A stretch of 64,000 bases of DNA from contig NZ_UETD01000017.1 in NCBI RefSeq assembly GCF_900116855.1, positions 1-64,000 of the forward strand. Direction: 5' to 3'. Source of the stretch: Ruminococcus flavefaciens. Its GTDB lineage: Bacteria; Bacillota; Clostridia; Oscillospirales; Ruminococcaceae. This document shows, piece by piece, positions 41,266-49,504 of this stretch (position 1 is its first letter; each line of letters opens with the position of its first letter). The notes beneath the pieces are model-generated. The model had not been told where the DNA came from and did no database searches. It saw only the letters and a list, made by a program, of their open reading frames with translations. A program made the translations under genes and the position numbers.

Positions 41266-43683
41266 TCAGCCAAGTACTACCTTTATCTCGTTAACATCAG
41301 CAAGCTTGTCCGCGGGAACATAGTTGCCCTCCAGCTTTGTGCCGTTGAGGTAGAGCTCCTTGACACCGCTCTGAACGTGTGCGGAGTTGTCGATGTCGAT
41401 GTTCAGCTTCTTGCCGCGGAAGTTCTTGTGTATCTTGAAGCCGTCCCACTTTGCAGGGATAGAAGGTGCGATGGCAAGACCGTTAAGGTCGGGCCTCATA
41501 CCGCAGATACCCTCTACGCAGCCTACCATTACTGTGGAAGCTGTACCTGTGAGCCAGTGTACATGAGCGCGTCCCTCATAGGGTGAAGCCTTTGATTCGG
41601 TGAACTGTCCGTGTACATAGGGCTCCATAACTCTTATCTCAGCCTTGTCGTTCATTGCGGCAGGCGAGCTCTCGAGGAAGTACTCGAATGCGCGGTCGCC
41701 GTGACCGAGAAGTGACTCGGCAAGTATGAGCCAGCCCTGTGACTGCGAGAAGATACCGCCGTTTTCCTTTGTGTCAAGGTTGAATACCTGCATGAGTGCG
41801 CCCTCGAAGTGGTGGTACTTGTAGGGCGGATCAAGAAGCTTTGCGCCGTAGGGAGTGTTGAGTATGCTGTGGACGCTTTCCATAGCCTTGTCAGCCTGCT
41901 CTGCATTGGCAAACTGTGAGATAACGCTCCAGCTCTGGGGATTGAGCCACATATTTGCCTCGGGGTCCTTCTTTGCGCCGACGATAACGCCGTCCTCGCG
42001 GATACCGCGGATAAATCTGTCCTCGTCCCAGCACTTTTCGAGTGCTGCTGCAAGCTTTGCTCTTGCGCCGTCGATGTACTCAACGTATGCTGTATCGTTT
42101 CTGTCCTCAGCCATGCCGCGGATAACGTTCATAGCGTAGTAGAGCTGGAATGCAACGAATGTTGACTCGCCCTGTGCTCCCAGACGGAGACAGTCGTTCC
42201 AGTCTGCATGGAGACCTGCGGGCATATCGTGGCTTCCGAGGCGCTCCATTGAGAAGCGGATAGCGTTCTTCAGATGGTCGTAAACGGTAGCCTCTCCGCC
42301 GCCTTCCTCTGCGTAGGTGATGACCTCGTCAAGGAAGCCCTTGTTTCCGCTCTCGCCAAGGTACTTGACAATAGTGGGGAAGAGCCAGAGCGCGTCATCG
42401 GCACGGTAGGAGGGATGTCCTGTCTCCTTTGCGTAAACGCTGTGCTCGTCGTTCTCGTCGGGGCAGGTCTCGTGACCTGCGTTGTGGTCGAACTTTACAA
42501 GGGGAAGTCCGCCGCCGTTGCTTACCTGTGCGGACAGCATGAAGCGTATCTTCTCGGCAGCCATTTCGGGATCGAGGTGGATGATACCCTGAATGTCCTG
42601 TACCGTATCACGGTAGCCGTAGCCGTTTCTCAGACCGCAGTATATGAATGAAGCCGCTCTTGACCAGATGAATGTGATGAAGCACTGGTAAGCGTTCCAT
42701 ACGTTTATCATGTTGTTGAACTCGTCGGAGGGAGTCTCTACGCGGAAGTTCTCCAGCTGGCTGTGCCAGTGGTCTTTGAGCTGCTTTATCTCGGCATCTA
42801 CCTTGCCTGCTTCCTTGTATTCCTCAAGGATAGCGGCAGCCTCTGAGTCGGTGCGCTGACCCAGTACGAAGATGAACTCCTTTGTCTCGCCTGCTGCAAG
42901 AGTGATATCGCTCTGGAGAGCACCGCAGGAGTTGGAGTTGAAGTTCATTACGTTGTTGCACTTGCCGTTTTCAACGGCGATGGGGTTCGAGAATGTTCTG
43001 TATGGACCGATGAAGTCGCTGAGGCTTCCGTTGCAGGCTGTGACGGGCTGTCCCACCATACCGAAGAAGCGCTCCTTGCCGTTGTAGCCGTTCTCATCGA
43101 AGCCTGTGTTCTCGTTCATGTGCTGGATTATCCTGTTTCCGCCCTCAAAGCTTGTGCGTGTGATAAAGAGGGTGTACTGGAGGTTTACCTGATCCTGCTC
43201 ATAGTTGGGCTCGTTGGTGAACTCTATAAGTCCGAATACGGACAGCTTTCTCTCCTTGTCGGAGTTGTTTGTGATCTTTGCACGCCATACCTCATAGGTC
43301 TTGCCGAAGGGAACATAGTATGAAGTCTCTGATTTTATGCCCTCGTACTCGGCAGAAATGATGGTGTAGGCTGTACCGTGGCGGCATTCGCTCTTGTACT
43401 TGTCAAGGGGCTTGCCCACAGGCTGCCATGAAGCCGACCAGTAATCGGCGGTGTCGTTGTCTCTTATATAGATGTAACGTCCGGGGAGAGCCATATCGGA
43501 ATTGAAGCGGAAGCGTGAAAGTCTTCCGTTAGCTCCTGATTTAACGAAGCTGTATCCTGCGGCGTTGTTTGAGATCATAGCGCCGTACTCGGGGTCTCCG
43601 AGATAGTTTGCCCACGGTGCGGGAGTTGCGGGGTTAGTGATGACATATTCTTTGTTTTCCAGATCAAAATGTCCGTACTGCAT
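41266..43683 (-). CDS. Cellobiose phosphorylase, GH94
   Basis: This 805-residue cytosolic enzyme has the GH94 plan: an N-terminal beta-sandwich (MQYGHFDLENKEYVITNPAT, with GRYIYIRDNDT) and an alpha/alpha barrel. The likely general-acid Asp lies in GYGYRDTVQDIQG (about residue 370), with substrate-binding LHADWNDCLRLG and YEGRAHVHWLTGTAS behind. It phosphorolyses cellobiose to glucose 1-phosphate and glucose, saving ATP during cellulose use. Absence of a signal peptide fits use of imported cellobiose. I start at ATG 43683 after AAGGAG. No sugar transporter is adjacent. Cellobiose rather than N,N-diacetylchitobiose or cellodextrin is judged from overall likeness. Confidence 0.92.
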   Translation of the reverse strand: MQYGHFDLENKEYVITNPATPAPWANYLGDPEYGAMISNNAAGYSFVKSGANGRLSRFRFNSDMALPGRYIYIRDNDTADYWSASWQPVGKPLDKYKSECRHGTAYTIISAEYEGIKSETSYYVPFGKTYEVWRAKITNNSDKERKLSVFGLIEFTNEPNYEQDQVNLQYTLFITRTSFEGGNRIIQHMNENTGFDENGYNGKERFFGMVGQPVTACNGSLSDFIGPYRTFSNPIAVENGKCNNVMNFNSNSCGALQSDITLAAGETKEFIFVLGQRTDSEAAAILEEYKEAGKVDAEIKQLKDHWHSQLENFRVETPSDEFNNMINVWNAYQCFITFIWSRAASFIYCGLRNGYGYRDTVQDIQGIIHLDPEMAAEKIRFMLSAQVSNGGGLPLVKFDHNAGHETCPDENDEHSVYAKETGHPSYRADDALWLFPTIVKYLGESGNKGFLDEVITYAEEGGGEATVYDHLKNAIRFSMERLGSHDMPAGLHADWNDCLRLGAQGESTFVAFQLYYAMNVIRGMAEDRNDTAYVEYIDGARAKLAAALEKCWDEDRFIRGIREDGVIVGAKKDPEANMWLNPQSWSVISQFANAEQADKAMESVHSILNTPYGAKLLDPPYKYHHFEGALMQVFNLDTKENGGIFSQSQGWLILAESLLGHGDRAFEYFLESSPAAMNDKAEIRVMEPYVHGQFTESKASPYEGRAHVHWLTGTASTVMVGCVEGICGMRPDLNGLAIAPSIPAKWDGFKIHKNFRGKKLNIDIDNSAHVQSGVKELYLNGTKLEGNYVPADKLADVNEIKVVLG

Positions 43684-43763
43684 AATACCAATCTCCTTCT
43701 CAGCTGCCGTTGGACAGTGCTCTCCGCGGGCAGAAAATATCATTCTAATTAATGTCTGCTCAA

Positions 43764-43966
43764 CAACTAAAAAATGGCTTTATATAGCTTGCAAAAGCCA
43801 TTTTTTAGTTGCCAAAGTGCAGGAAAAACTTTTCCGCAATTTGTTTTGCCCGACAGGGCAAAATGAGCATGACATAAAGGAATGTGATGCGCAAATTCCA
43901 AATTTTATAAAGAATTTGCGCTCCCGAACGTCGTTCGGGGCAATAACCGCCATAAGGCGGTTATTG
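43764..43966. repeat. Cluster of six hairpins upstream of GH94
   Basis: Six inverted repeats lie in about 200 bases: an 18-bp perfect stem (43764-43781 with 43794-43811), GGAAAA/TTTTCC (43822-43835), TTTTGCCC/GGGCAAAA (43844-43863), GCGCAAATTC/GAATTTGCGC (43889-43921), CCCGAACG/CGTTCGGG (43923-43939) and CAATAACCGCC/GGCGGTTATTG (43941-43966). None has a clear T tract, and they differ in sequence. They may be a compound small mobile repeat or a structured leader. Confidence 0.75.
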
Positions 43967-44353
43967 CGGACACATTAATTATAGCATTTAGCAGGGAGTT
44001 TGACAAGGGGGTAAAGATGAACATATCGTTAACAACTGACCAGAAATTGCGATTTATCGATACTTATAGTAATATCGGACAAGGATTGTGCGGAGAGTTT
44101 ATAATAAACTGCTGTCAGACCGCCTGTATTTTGCAGTTTTTGCGTCGGGCAAGCCGAGGGAAGAAGTGCGTTGCAGCCGTGTGACATTGCTTCGCTCGTC
44201 ACACTGTTTCTCAGGAAGGGCGCTGCCCTTCCCCATGCCGATCACAAAACAAGCCTGAAGCTTAACGTAAATGAGTTTGGTCAGGTAAGTATAGTCGAAT
44301 AAAAGAAAGCAAACAGGCGGCTGTTTTAAGCCGCTTGTGCTGTTTGTGCAGAT
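43967..44353. other. Intergenic stretch without a confident gene
   Basis: A TTGACA at 44000-44005 and a possible 55-codon frame (44017-44184, MNISLTTDQKLRFIDTYSNI at its front) are present, but the frame has no family resemblance. A hairpin GTGTGAC/GTCACAC lies at its end, and GCGGCT/AGCCGC lies near 44315-44333. I do not call a gene here. Confidence 0.45.
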
Positions 44354-44418
44354 AGTGACAAATGTCACTGACAAAATGACAATACTCATCTTCACATTTT
44401 TCCTTATCCGAGTATAAT
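44354..44418 (+). promoter_or_regulatory. Palindrome and promoter of the secreted small protein
   Basis: The 16-base near-palindrome AGTGACAAATGTCACT (44354-44369) lies 21 bases before the -35 box TTCACA (44391-44396). The -10 box TATAAT (44413-44418) follows with a 16-base spacer. The palindrome may be an activator or repressor site. Confidence 0.6.
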
Positions 44419-44512
44419 AAAAGCATAGGGTTGCGCAACACCTTGAACAAAGAAATGAACATATACACCGTACATCTGTATTACAATTATTTTATTTATA
44501 AGGAGAATTATT

Positions 44513-44920
44513 ATGAAGGTTAATTTTAAGAAGATCATTACAGCGATCGCAGCGACAGCTATGTGTGCAGTTCCCATGGCAGGTTCACTTTCCGCAAATG
44601 CAGCATCTTCCGATACATTAATACTTGCAGAGCAGGCAACATTCAAAAAGGCAGCAGTACAGAATATCGCGGAGTTTAAGAGTGAAGCAAAACTTGCCAA
44701 GGGCTGGCAGCATAGCAGTGAATATGTTGGCATTCTGGACAGTGCTTCCTTTAGCAGGATTACAGACGGAGAGGAAGGATGGTGCGGCAACGAGCCGAAA
44801 CCTTTTCCCGTTCCCGATGATGATCCATGGATCATTGTCATAATCCCCCGTCCCAGACCGTCAGGTCCTGCCGGTCCCTGCTTTTACAAAGAGCTCGGCG
44901 AATTCCGCAGAGCAAATTGA
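44513..44920 (+). CDS. Small secreted protein, Pro-rich C-terminus
   Basis: This 135-residue protein has a clear Sec signal peptide (MKVNFKKIITAIAATAMCAV..., cleavage near SANAA at about residue 31). The mature part is about 105 residues: an acidic helical front (AEQATFKKAAVQNIAEFKSE), a middle with GWQHSSEYVGILDSASFSRI, then EEGWCGNEPKPFPVPDDDPW and a Pro/Arg stretch with one further Cys (GPCFY). Two Cys could form a disulfide. There is no sorting signal, so it is probably released. No family is recognised; a peptide or bacteriocin-like role is speculation. It has its own promoter and terminator and a long 5-prime leader of about 90 bases. Confidence 0.75.
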   Translation: MKVNFKKIITAIAATAMCAVPMAGSLSANAASSDTLILAEQATFKKAAVQNIAEFKSEAKLAKGWQHSSEYVGILDSASFSRITDGEEGWCGNEPKPFPVPDDDPWIIVIIPRPRPSGPAGPCFYKELGEFRRAN

Positions 44921-44987
44921 TACAATGATGCTTTTTGCATGATAAATGATATATAGGGATAGAACAGGGACTCAATAATATATGAAA

Positions 44988-45029
44988 GCTCCTCTCAGAG
45001 CCGCCGCATGGCTGCTGAGAGGAGCTTTT
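44988..45029 (+). terminator. Terminator of the secreted small protein
   Basis: A perfect 12-bp stem, AGCTCCTCTCAG (44988-44999) with CTGAGAGGAGCT (45014-45025), is followed by TTTTC. Confidence 0.85.
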
Positions 45030-45166
45030 CCGCGTCCGCAGCACCCTTTCCCACCGCAGAAAATCATTGACAACTCGGAAAGGCGGTGATATAATTAAAA
45101 AGATGTATACACAGGCGGTCTCCGCCTTTTTTGATCTTATGATATATTGAAAGGAGCAGGCTTTAA

Positions 45167-47473
45167 ATGAGCAGTATGTTTGATCCCGAATTAAAAATGA
45201 GAGAGGTCGCCGAGCGAATAAAGCTCACAAGAGAGTCGGTAGGTCTGTCTCCCAAGGAAATGGCTGACAAGATAGGCGTTTCATCCTATGAGTACCTCGC
45301 CTATGAGGGCGGCGCAAAGGACTTCAGCTTCAGCTTCATATACAAGTTCGCAAATGCCTGCGGTGTCGAGATAACCGACCTTATGGAGGGCGAGTCCCCC
45401 CATATCAGGAGCTTCGACATCACAAGGGCAGGCGAGGGACTTCCCATCGCCAGAAGAAAGGGACTGAGCTACATGAGACTGGCTCCCAAGTTCCGCAACA
45501 AGATAGCAGAGCCTTTCCTCGTTACCATTCCCTATGTTGACGAGGAGTACAGAGTTCCTCACCCACATACCCATGAGGGTCAGGAAATGGATATTGTCAT
45601 CAGCGGTCAGCTGAAAGTGCAGGTGGGCGACAATGTTGAGATACTCAACGAGGGCGACTCCATCTACTACGACAGCTCCGAGCCCCATGACGAGTGGGCT
45701 GTGGGCGGCAGGGAGTGCAAGTTCTACGCCATCGTATGCGGTGAGAAGCAGCCTCAGCACGCTATCTCAAACCTTGACCCCGTTATACTTCCCGGAGTTA
45801 CCAACTTCGACCTTGCTCATATTCAGGATCCCGTTGCCGATAACTTCATAAAGCTTGAGACCGACACCATGGGCTCACTTACGGGCATTAGCTTCATCAA
45901 CGAGGAGAAGTTCAACTTCGGCTTCGATGTGGTGGACGCTCTTGCGGCTAAATGTCCCGACAAGGAGGCTCTCATCTATGTGGGCAACGATATGTCCGAG
46001 AGAAGATTTACCTTCGCCGACATGAAGAAGTACTCCAACATGACCGCGAATTATTTCCTGTCAAAGGGCATAAAGAAGGGCGACAGAGTTATGCTGGTGC
46101 TCAAAAGACACTATCAGTTCTGGTTCTCTATCCTTGCTCTCCACAAGATAGGTGCAATAGTTATCCCTGCTACAAATCAGCTGGTGCAGCATGACTTCAC
46201 ATACCGCTTCAAGGCGGCAGGCGTAAAGGCTATCGTATGTACGGGCGACGGTGACGTTGCTCATCAGGTGGACCTTGCCGAGGAGGAGCTGGGTATCAGC
46301 CTCATAAAGATGATGGCTCACGGCGAGCGCGAGGGCTGGGCTGATTTCGACAAGGAGATGTCGGGATTCAGCGACGTTTTCGACCGTCCCACAGACCCCG
46401 AAAAGCTCTCCTGCGGAAGCGAGCCAAATCTCATGTTCTTCACATCGGGTACTACGGGATACCCAAAGATAGCTACACACAGCCACAAGTACGCTCTCGG
46501 TCACTTCATCACCGCCCGCTACTGGCATAACGTAGACCCCAACGGTCTCCACTTCACCATTTCAGACACCGGCTGGGGAAAAGCTCTCTGGGGCAAGCTC
46601 TACGGACAGTGGCTCAGCGAGACCTGCGTATTCGTTTATGACTTCGACCGCTTTGACGCCCACAAGATACTTCCCATGTTCAAGAAGTACAATATAACCA
46701 CATTCTGCGCACCTCCCACAATGTACCGCTTCTTCATCAAGGAGGACCTGTCCAAGTACGACCTGAGCTCTATCAAGTATGCGACCGTTGCAGGCGAGGC
46801 TCTCAATCCCGAGGTATACAATCAGTTCCTCAAGGCTACGGGAGTAAAGCTCATGGAGGGCTTCGGTCAGACCGAGACCACCCTTTCCATCGGAAACTTC
46901 GTGGGCATGACCTGCCGTCCCGGCTCTATGGGCAAGCCCAGCGTCCTCTATGATGTGGACATCGTTGACCCCGACGGCAAGCCCGTCAAGACAGGTGAGA
47001 CAGGCGAGATAGTTATCCGCACGGACAAGAACACTCCCTGCGGACTCTTCCTTGGATACTTCAATGACGATGAGAAGACAAAGGAAGTATGGCACGACGG
47101 TCTCTACCACACAGGCGATACCGCGTGGAAGGACGAGGACGGCTACTTCTGGTACGTCGGCAGAGTTGACGACGTTATCAAGTCATCGGGCTACCGTATC
47201 GGCCCCTTTGAAATTGAGAGCGTTATCATGGAGCTTCCCTATGTTCTGGAGTGCGGCGTAAGTGCGGCTCCCGACCCCGTAAGAGGTCAGGTGGTAAAGG
47301 CTTCCATCGTGCTTGTCAAGGGCACAGAGGGTACGGACGAGCTGAAAAAGGAGATACAGGACTATGTCAAGAAGCACACCGCTCCTTACAAGTATCCCCG
47401 TATCGTTGAATTCAGGGACGAGCTCCCCAAGACCATCAGCGGCAAGATAAGACGAGTTGAGCTCAGGGGCTGA
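45167..47473 (+). CDS. Xre-HTH/cupin/acyl-CoA synthetase fusion
   Basis: This 768-residue protein has three domains. Residues about 10-75 are an Xre helix-turn-helix (LTRESVGLSPKEMADKIGVS). Residues about 115-205 are a cupin (HPHTHEGQEMDIVISGQLKV, then DSIYYDSSEPHDEW) with metal-binding His/Glu. Residues about 240-768 are an AMP-forming acyl-CoA synthetase close to the medium-chain/acetate group (FFTSGTTGYPKIATHSHKY, GFGQTETTL, YHTGDTAW, and the acylation Lys in PKTISGKIRRVEL). HTH-cupin pairs usually sense a small ligand, so the protein could be a ligase that binds DNA or only a scaffolded enzyme. The substrate is unknown. AGGAG lies before ATG 45167. Confidence 0.9.
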   Translation: MSSMFDPELKMREVAERIKLTRESVGLSPKEMADKIGVSSYEYLAYEGGAKDFSFSFIYKFANACGVEITDLMEGESPHIRSFDITRAGEGLPIARRKGLSYMRLAPKFRNKIAEPFLVTIPYVDEEYRVPHPHTHEGQEMDIVISGQLKVQVGDNVEILNEGDSIYYDSSEPHDEWAVGGRECKFYAIVCGEKQPQHAISNLDPVILPGVTNFDLAHIQDPVADNFIKLETDTMGSLTGISFINEEKFNFGFDVVDALAAKCPDKEALIYVGNDMSERRFTFADMKKYSNMTANYFLSKGIKKGDRVMLVLKRHYQFWFSILALHKIGAIVIPATNQLVQHDFTYRFKAAGVKAIVCTGDGDVAHQVDLAEEELGISLIKMMAHGEREGWADFDKEMSGFSDVFDRPTDPEKLSCGSEPNLMFFTSGTTGYPKIATHSHKYALGHFITARYWHNVDPNGLHFTISDTGWGKALWGKLYGQWLSETCVFVYDFDRFDAHKILPMFKKYNITTFCAPPTMYRFFIKEDLSKYDLSSIKYATVAGEALNPEVYNQFLKATGVKLMEGFGQTETTLSIGNFVGMTCRPGSMGKPSVLYDVDIVDPDGKPVKTGETGEIVIRTDKNTPCGLFLGYFNDDEKTKEVWHDGLYHTGDTAWKDEDGYFWYVGRVDDVIKSSGYRIGPFEIESVIMELPYVLECGVSAAPDPVRGQVVKASIVLVKGTEGTDELKKEIQDYVKKHTAPYKYPRIVEFRDELPKTISGKIRRVELRG

Positions 47474-47481
47474 GAATAAAG

Positions 47482-47513
47482 AAAAAAGACGTTTCTGCGG
47501 AAACGTCTTTTTT
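47482..47513 (+). terminator. Terminator of the synthetase fusion gene
   Basis: AAAAAAGACGTTTC (47482-47495) and GAAACGTCTTTTTT (47500-47513) form a perfect 14-bp stem with a TGCG loop. Confidence 0.95.
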
Positions 47514-47572
47514 AGTGGTTAGTTATTAGTGATCAGTGCTTAGTTGCAGGGACGCCCATCGGGCGTCCGCTG
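47514..47572. repeat. Fragment of the palindromic repeat family
   Basis: TTAGTGATCAGTG-type heptamers like the arms of copy A lead into the hairpin GGACGCCC/GGGCGTCC, which recalls the GC-rich arm of copy C. It lies directly after the terminator. Confidence 0.6.
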
Positions 47573-47585
47573 TATATGTTGGCGC

Positions 47586-48656
47586 TTATTTTTCGCTGAC
47601 TGTGAAATCCCATGAAGCACTGCTGTCGCGGCGGGGCCATATCCTGCCGCTCCTGTCGGTGAGGTCGTACACCACTGACCACTGGAGCCTGTCGGATTTG
47701 TCCCTGTTGTAGAGTCCCACAGAGTTGAGAAGCTCCTGACAGGTCTGCATATCAAGCCTGTTGCCGCTGTCCGTGATGACCTGCTCTACGGCTTCCTGCC
47801 TTGTGAGAGAATCGGGAGACTCAAATATATTCTCGTTATTGTAGGCGATGTGGTTGGCGGCTATCTGATAGTCCTCAGTGGAGGTAACAGCCTGCAGTGC
47901 TCCGTCGTAGTACTCCGCGATAACGGAATTGCCCTCTGCGTCGCCTATGAGTATGTGGGACTTCAGATTATTGCTGAAGTAGACGTTGTACTGTCCCAGA
48001 AGCTCCACCGCTTCGTCAACGGTTGCCGCCTTGTCAAGTATGAGCCTTATGGCGACAGTCTGGTTCATTGAGACCTTGTTCTCATCGTATACTGTGGATA
48101 CTACGGGGACTACCAGCAGAGCAGCGGAAACGCCCTTTTCGTTCATGCCGTCACAGGCAAAATAAGGAACTGCCAGCAGCGGAATGTTCTCCTTGGATAA
48201 GCCGTCTGCGGGGGAGTGCCGCTTGTCGAAGCCAACGGCAAGCAGCGGCACGGTGGATACCGAGGCATAGCCGTCCTTGGGATGTGTGTATACCTGCATG
48301 AATGGAGAGGCGTCAAAGTCGAAATTTCTGCCGAATATCACATTGCCCTTGTCGTTTCGCGCCACAAAGGCGGTGCAGGCGGCATCGGGAGTGTCCTCGT
48401 CGGGAGCGAAGCCGTGCATCAGCTCCTTCTGAATGAAAGAGTAGAGCTCCTCATCGTTCTCGGCGCCTGTTTTCAGAAACTTGTCCAGCTTGTAGTCACT
48501 GTCGTAGTCCATGGTATAGGCTCCGTTGCCCTCGTTTTTCAGGCTGCGGAGAGTCTTTATGTCCCTGCGGAGATACAGAAACAGTGCCAGTGCGGCAATA
48601 ACTGCCAGCAGAAGTATCACAAGGACTATGCTGCGTATTATCTTCAGAGCTTTCAT
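47586..48656 (-). CDS. Membrane-anchored Ntn hydrolase (C45/choloylglycine-like)
   Basis: This 356-residue protein has an N-terminal membrane helix (about 8-30, IVLVILLLAVIAALALFLYL) and an extracytoplasmic domain. It shows the hallmark of penicillin acyltransferase/choloylglycine-type Ntn hydrolases: a catalytic Cys in DAACTAFVARN (about residue 94) followed by VIFGRNFDFD. Later come CDGMNEKGVSAALLV and an Asn-rich IAANHIAYNN region. In secreted members the Cys is exposed by processing. The likely reaction is hydrolysis of linear amides (bile salts, acyl-homoserine lactones, N-acyl amino acids), substrate unknown. I start at ATG 48656 with GAGGTG upstream; a GTG at 48665 is less likely. It is monocistronic. 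Confidence 0.82.
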   Translation of the reverse strand: MKALKIIRSIVLVILLLAVIAALALFLYLRRDIKTLRSLKNEGNGAYTMDYDSDYKLDKFLKTGAENDEELYSFIQKELMHGFAPDEDTPDAACTAFVARNDKGNVIFGRNFDFDASPFMQVYTHPKDGYASVSTVPLLAVGFDKRHSPADGLSKENIPLLAVPYFACDGMNEKGVSAALLVVPVVSTVYDENKVSMNQTVAIRLILDKAATVDEAVELLGQYNVYFSNNLKSHILIGDAEGNSVIAEYYDGALQAVTSTEDYQIAANHIAYNNENIFESPDSLTRQEAVEQVITDSGNRLDMQTCQELLNSVGLYNRDKSDRLQWSVVYDLTDRSGRIWPRRDSSASWDFTVSEK

Positions 48657-48843
48657 GGTAAGCACCTCGTTTATCTTAAAATAGTTATATAAACTATATC
48701 ACAGGGGGACGGGATTGTCAATAGACTCTGCGGAATACCGCCTGTAAAGGGACTTTTTACGGCGCACGGGGACTGCCGTGGGCAGCTGCGCGATTACTGT
48801 CAGTAAAAAATCGGGAAATTTTGAAAAAAATTCCGAAAAACAC

Positions 48844-48872
48844 TTGATTTTTGCGAAAAACCGTGATATAAT
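48844..48872 (+). promoter_or_regulatory. Promoter of the rimP-nusA-infB operon
   Basis: TTGATT (48844-48849) and TATAAT (48867-48872) have a 17-base spacer. Transcription would begin near 48880, about 105 bases before rimP. Confidence 0.8.
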
Positions 48873-48894
48873 AGTTGATGATGATAGTAAACCC

Positions 48895-48922
48895 AAAGAC
48901 CGGAAGCCTTCCGGTCTTTAGT
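48895..48922 (+). terminator. Attenuator-like hairpin in the nusA operon leader
   Basis: AAAGACCGGA (48895-48904) pairs with TCCGGTCTTT (48910-48919), followed by AGTATTTATATT. It lies between the promoter and rimP. A leader terminator here would let NusA or other elongation factors tune their own operon, as known for the E. coli nusA leader; here it is inference. Confidence 0.6.
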
Positions 48923-48986
48923 ATTTATATTGGGACTATTACTTTACAGAGAAAGGAGAAACCCGATATATCGGGAAAAACTGCCT

Positions 48987-49460
48987 ATGAAATTCAAGAA
49001 ATTCGGCGGTACCGAGCAGAAGGTCTACGACCTTATCAAGCCCATCACCGATGAGCTTGGCTACTACCTCTGGGACGTCTGCTACGAAAAGGAAGGCGCT
49101 ATGTGGTATCTCCGCGTGTTCATCGATCAGGACGAGGGTATCACCATTGCGGACTGTGAACGCGCCAACGCTCCCATAAGCGATATCCTCGACGAGAAGG
49201 ACCCCATCCCCCAGAGCTATATGCTTGAGGTGGGCTCGGCAGGTCTGGAGCGCGAGCTGGTCAAGGAGGAACACTTCGAGGTCTGCTGCGGCGACAAGGT
49301 GAAGATACGCTTCATAAGAGCTGTTGACGGTGAGAAAGAAATAGTCGCACAGCTTGCAGGTGCTGACAAGGAGGGCGTTACAGTCATCCTCGACAGCGGA
49401 GATGAAAAGAAATTCCCGTTATCGGATATCGCTTTCGTAAAGCTCTATCTCGATTTCTGA
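48987..49460 (+). CDS. rimP: Ribosome maturation factor RimP
   Basis: This 157-residue protein aids 30S subunit maturation. The N-terminal domain shows LGYYLWDVCYEKEGAMWYLR and the conserved LEVGSAGLERELVKEEHF; the C-terminal SH3-like domain ends FPLSDIAFVKLYLDF. The ATG at 48987 opens the usual RimP sequence, but the only strong Shine-Dalgarno, AAAGGAG, lies 28 bases upstream (48952-48958), with the perfect palindrome CCCGATATATCGGG (48962-48975) between. Folding of that palindrome would bring the site to a normal distance; otherwise a rare codon upstream would be used. rimP leads the operon into nusA. Confidence 0.92.
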   Translation: MKFKKFGGTEQKVYDLIKPITDELGYYLWDVCYEKEGAMWYLRVFIDQDEGITIADCERANAPISDILDEKDPIPQSYMLEVGSAGLERELVKEEHFEVCCGDKVKIRFIRAVDGEKEIVAQLAGADKEGVTVILDSGDEKKFPLSDIAFVKLYLDF

Positions 49461-49504
49461 AATGTAAAAAAACAAAATATAATATATTGGAGGAATTTAC
49501 AGAC

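Noticed and set aside
44017-44184. 55-codon plus-strand frame after TTGACA and a purine-rich stretch
   Set aside because: No recognisable family, no -10 box at proper distance, and a hairpin at its end; left as an intergenic note.
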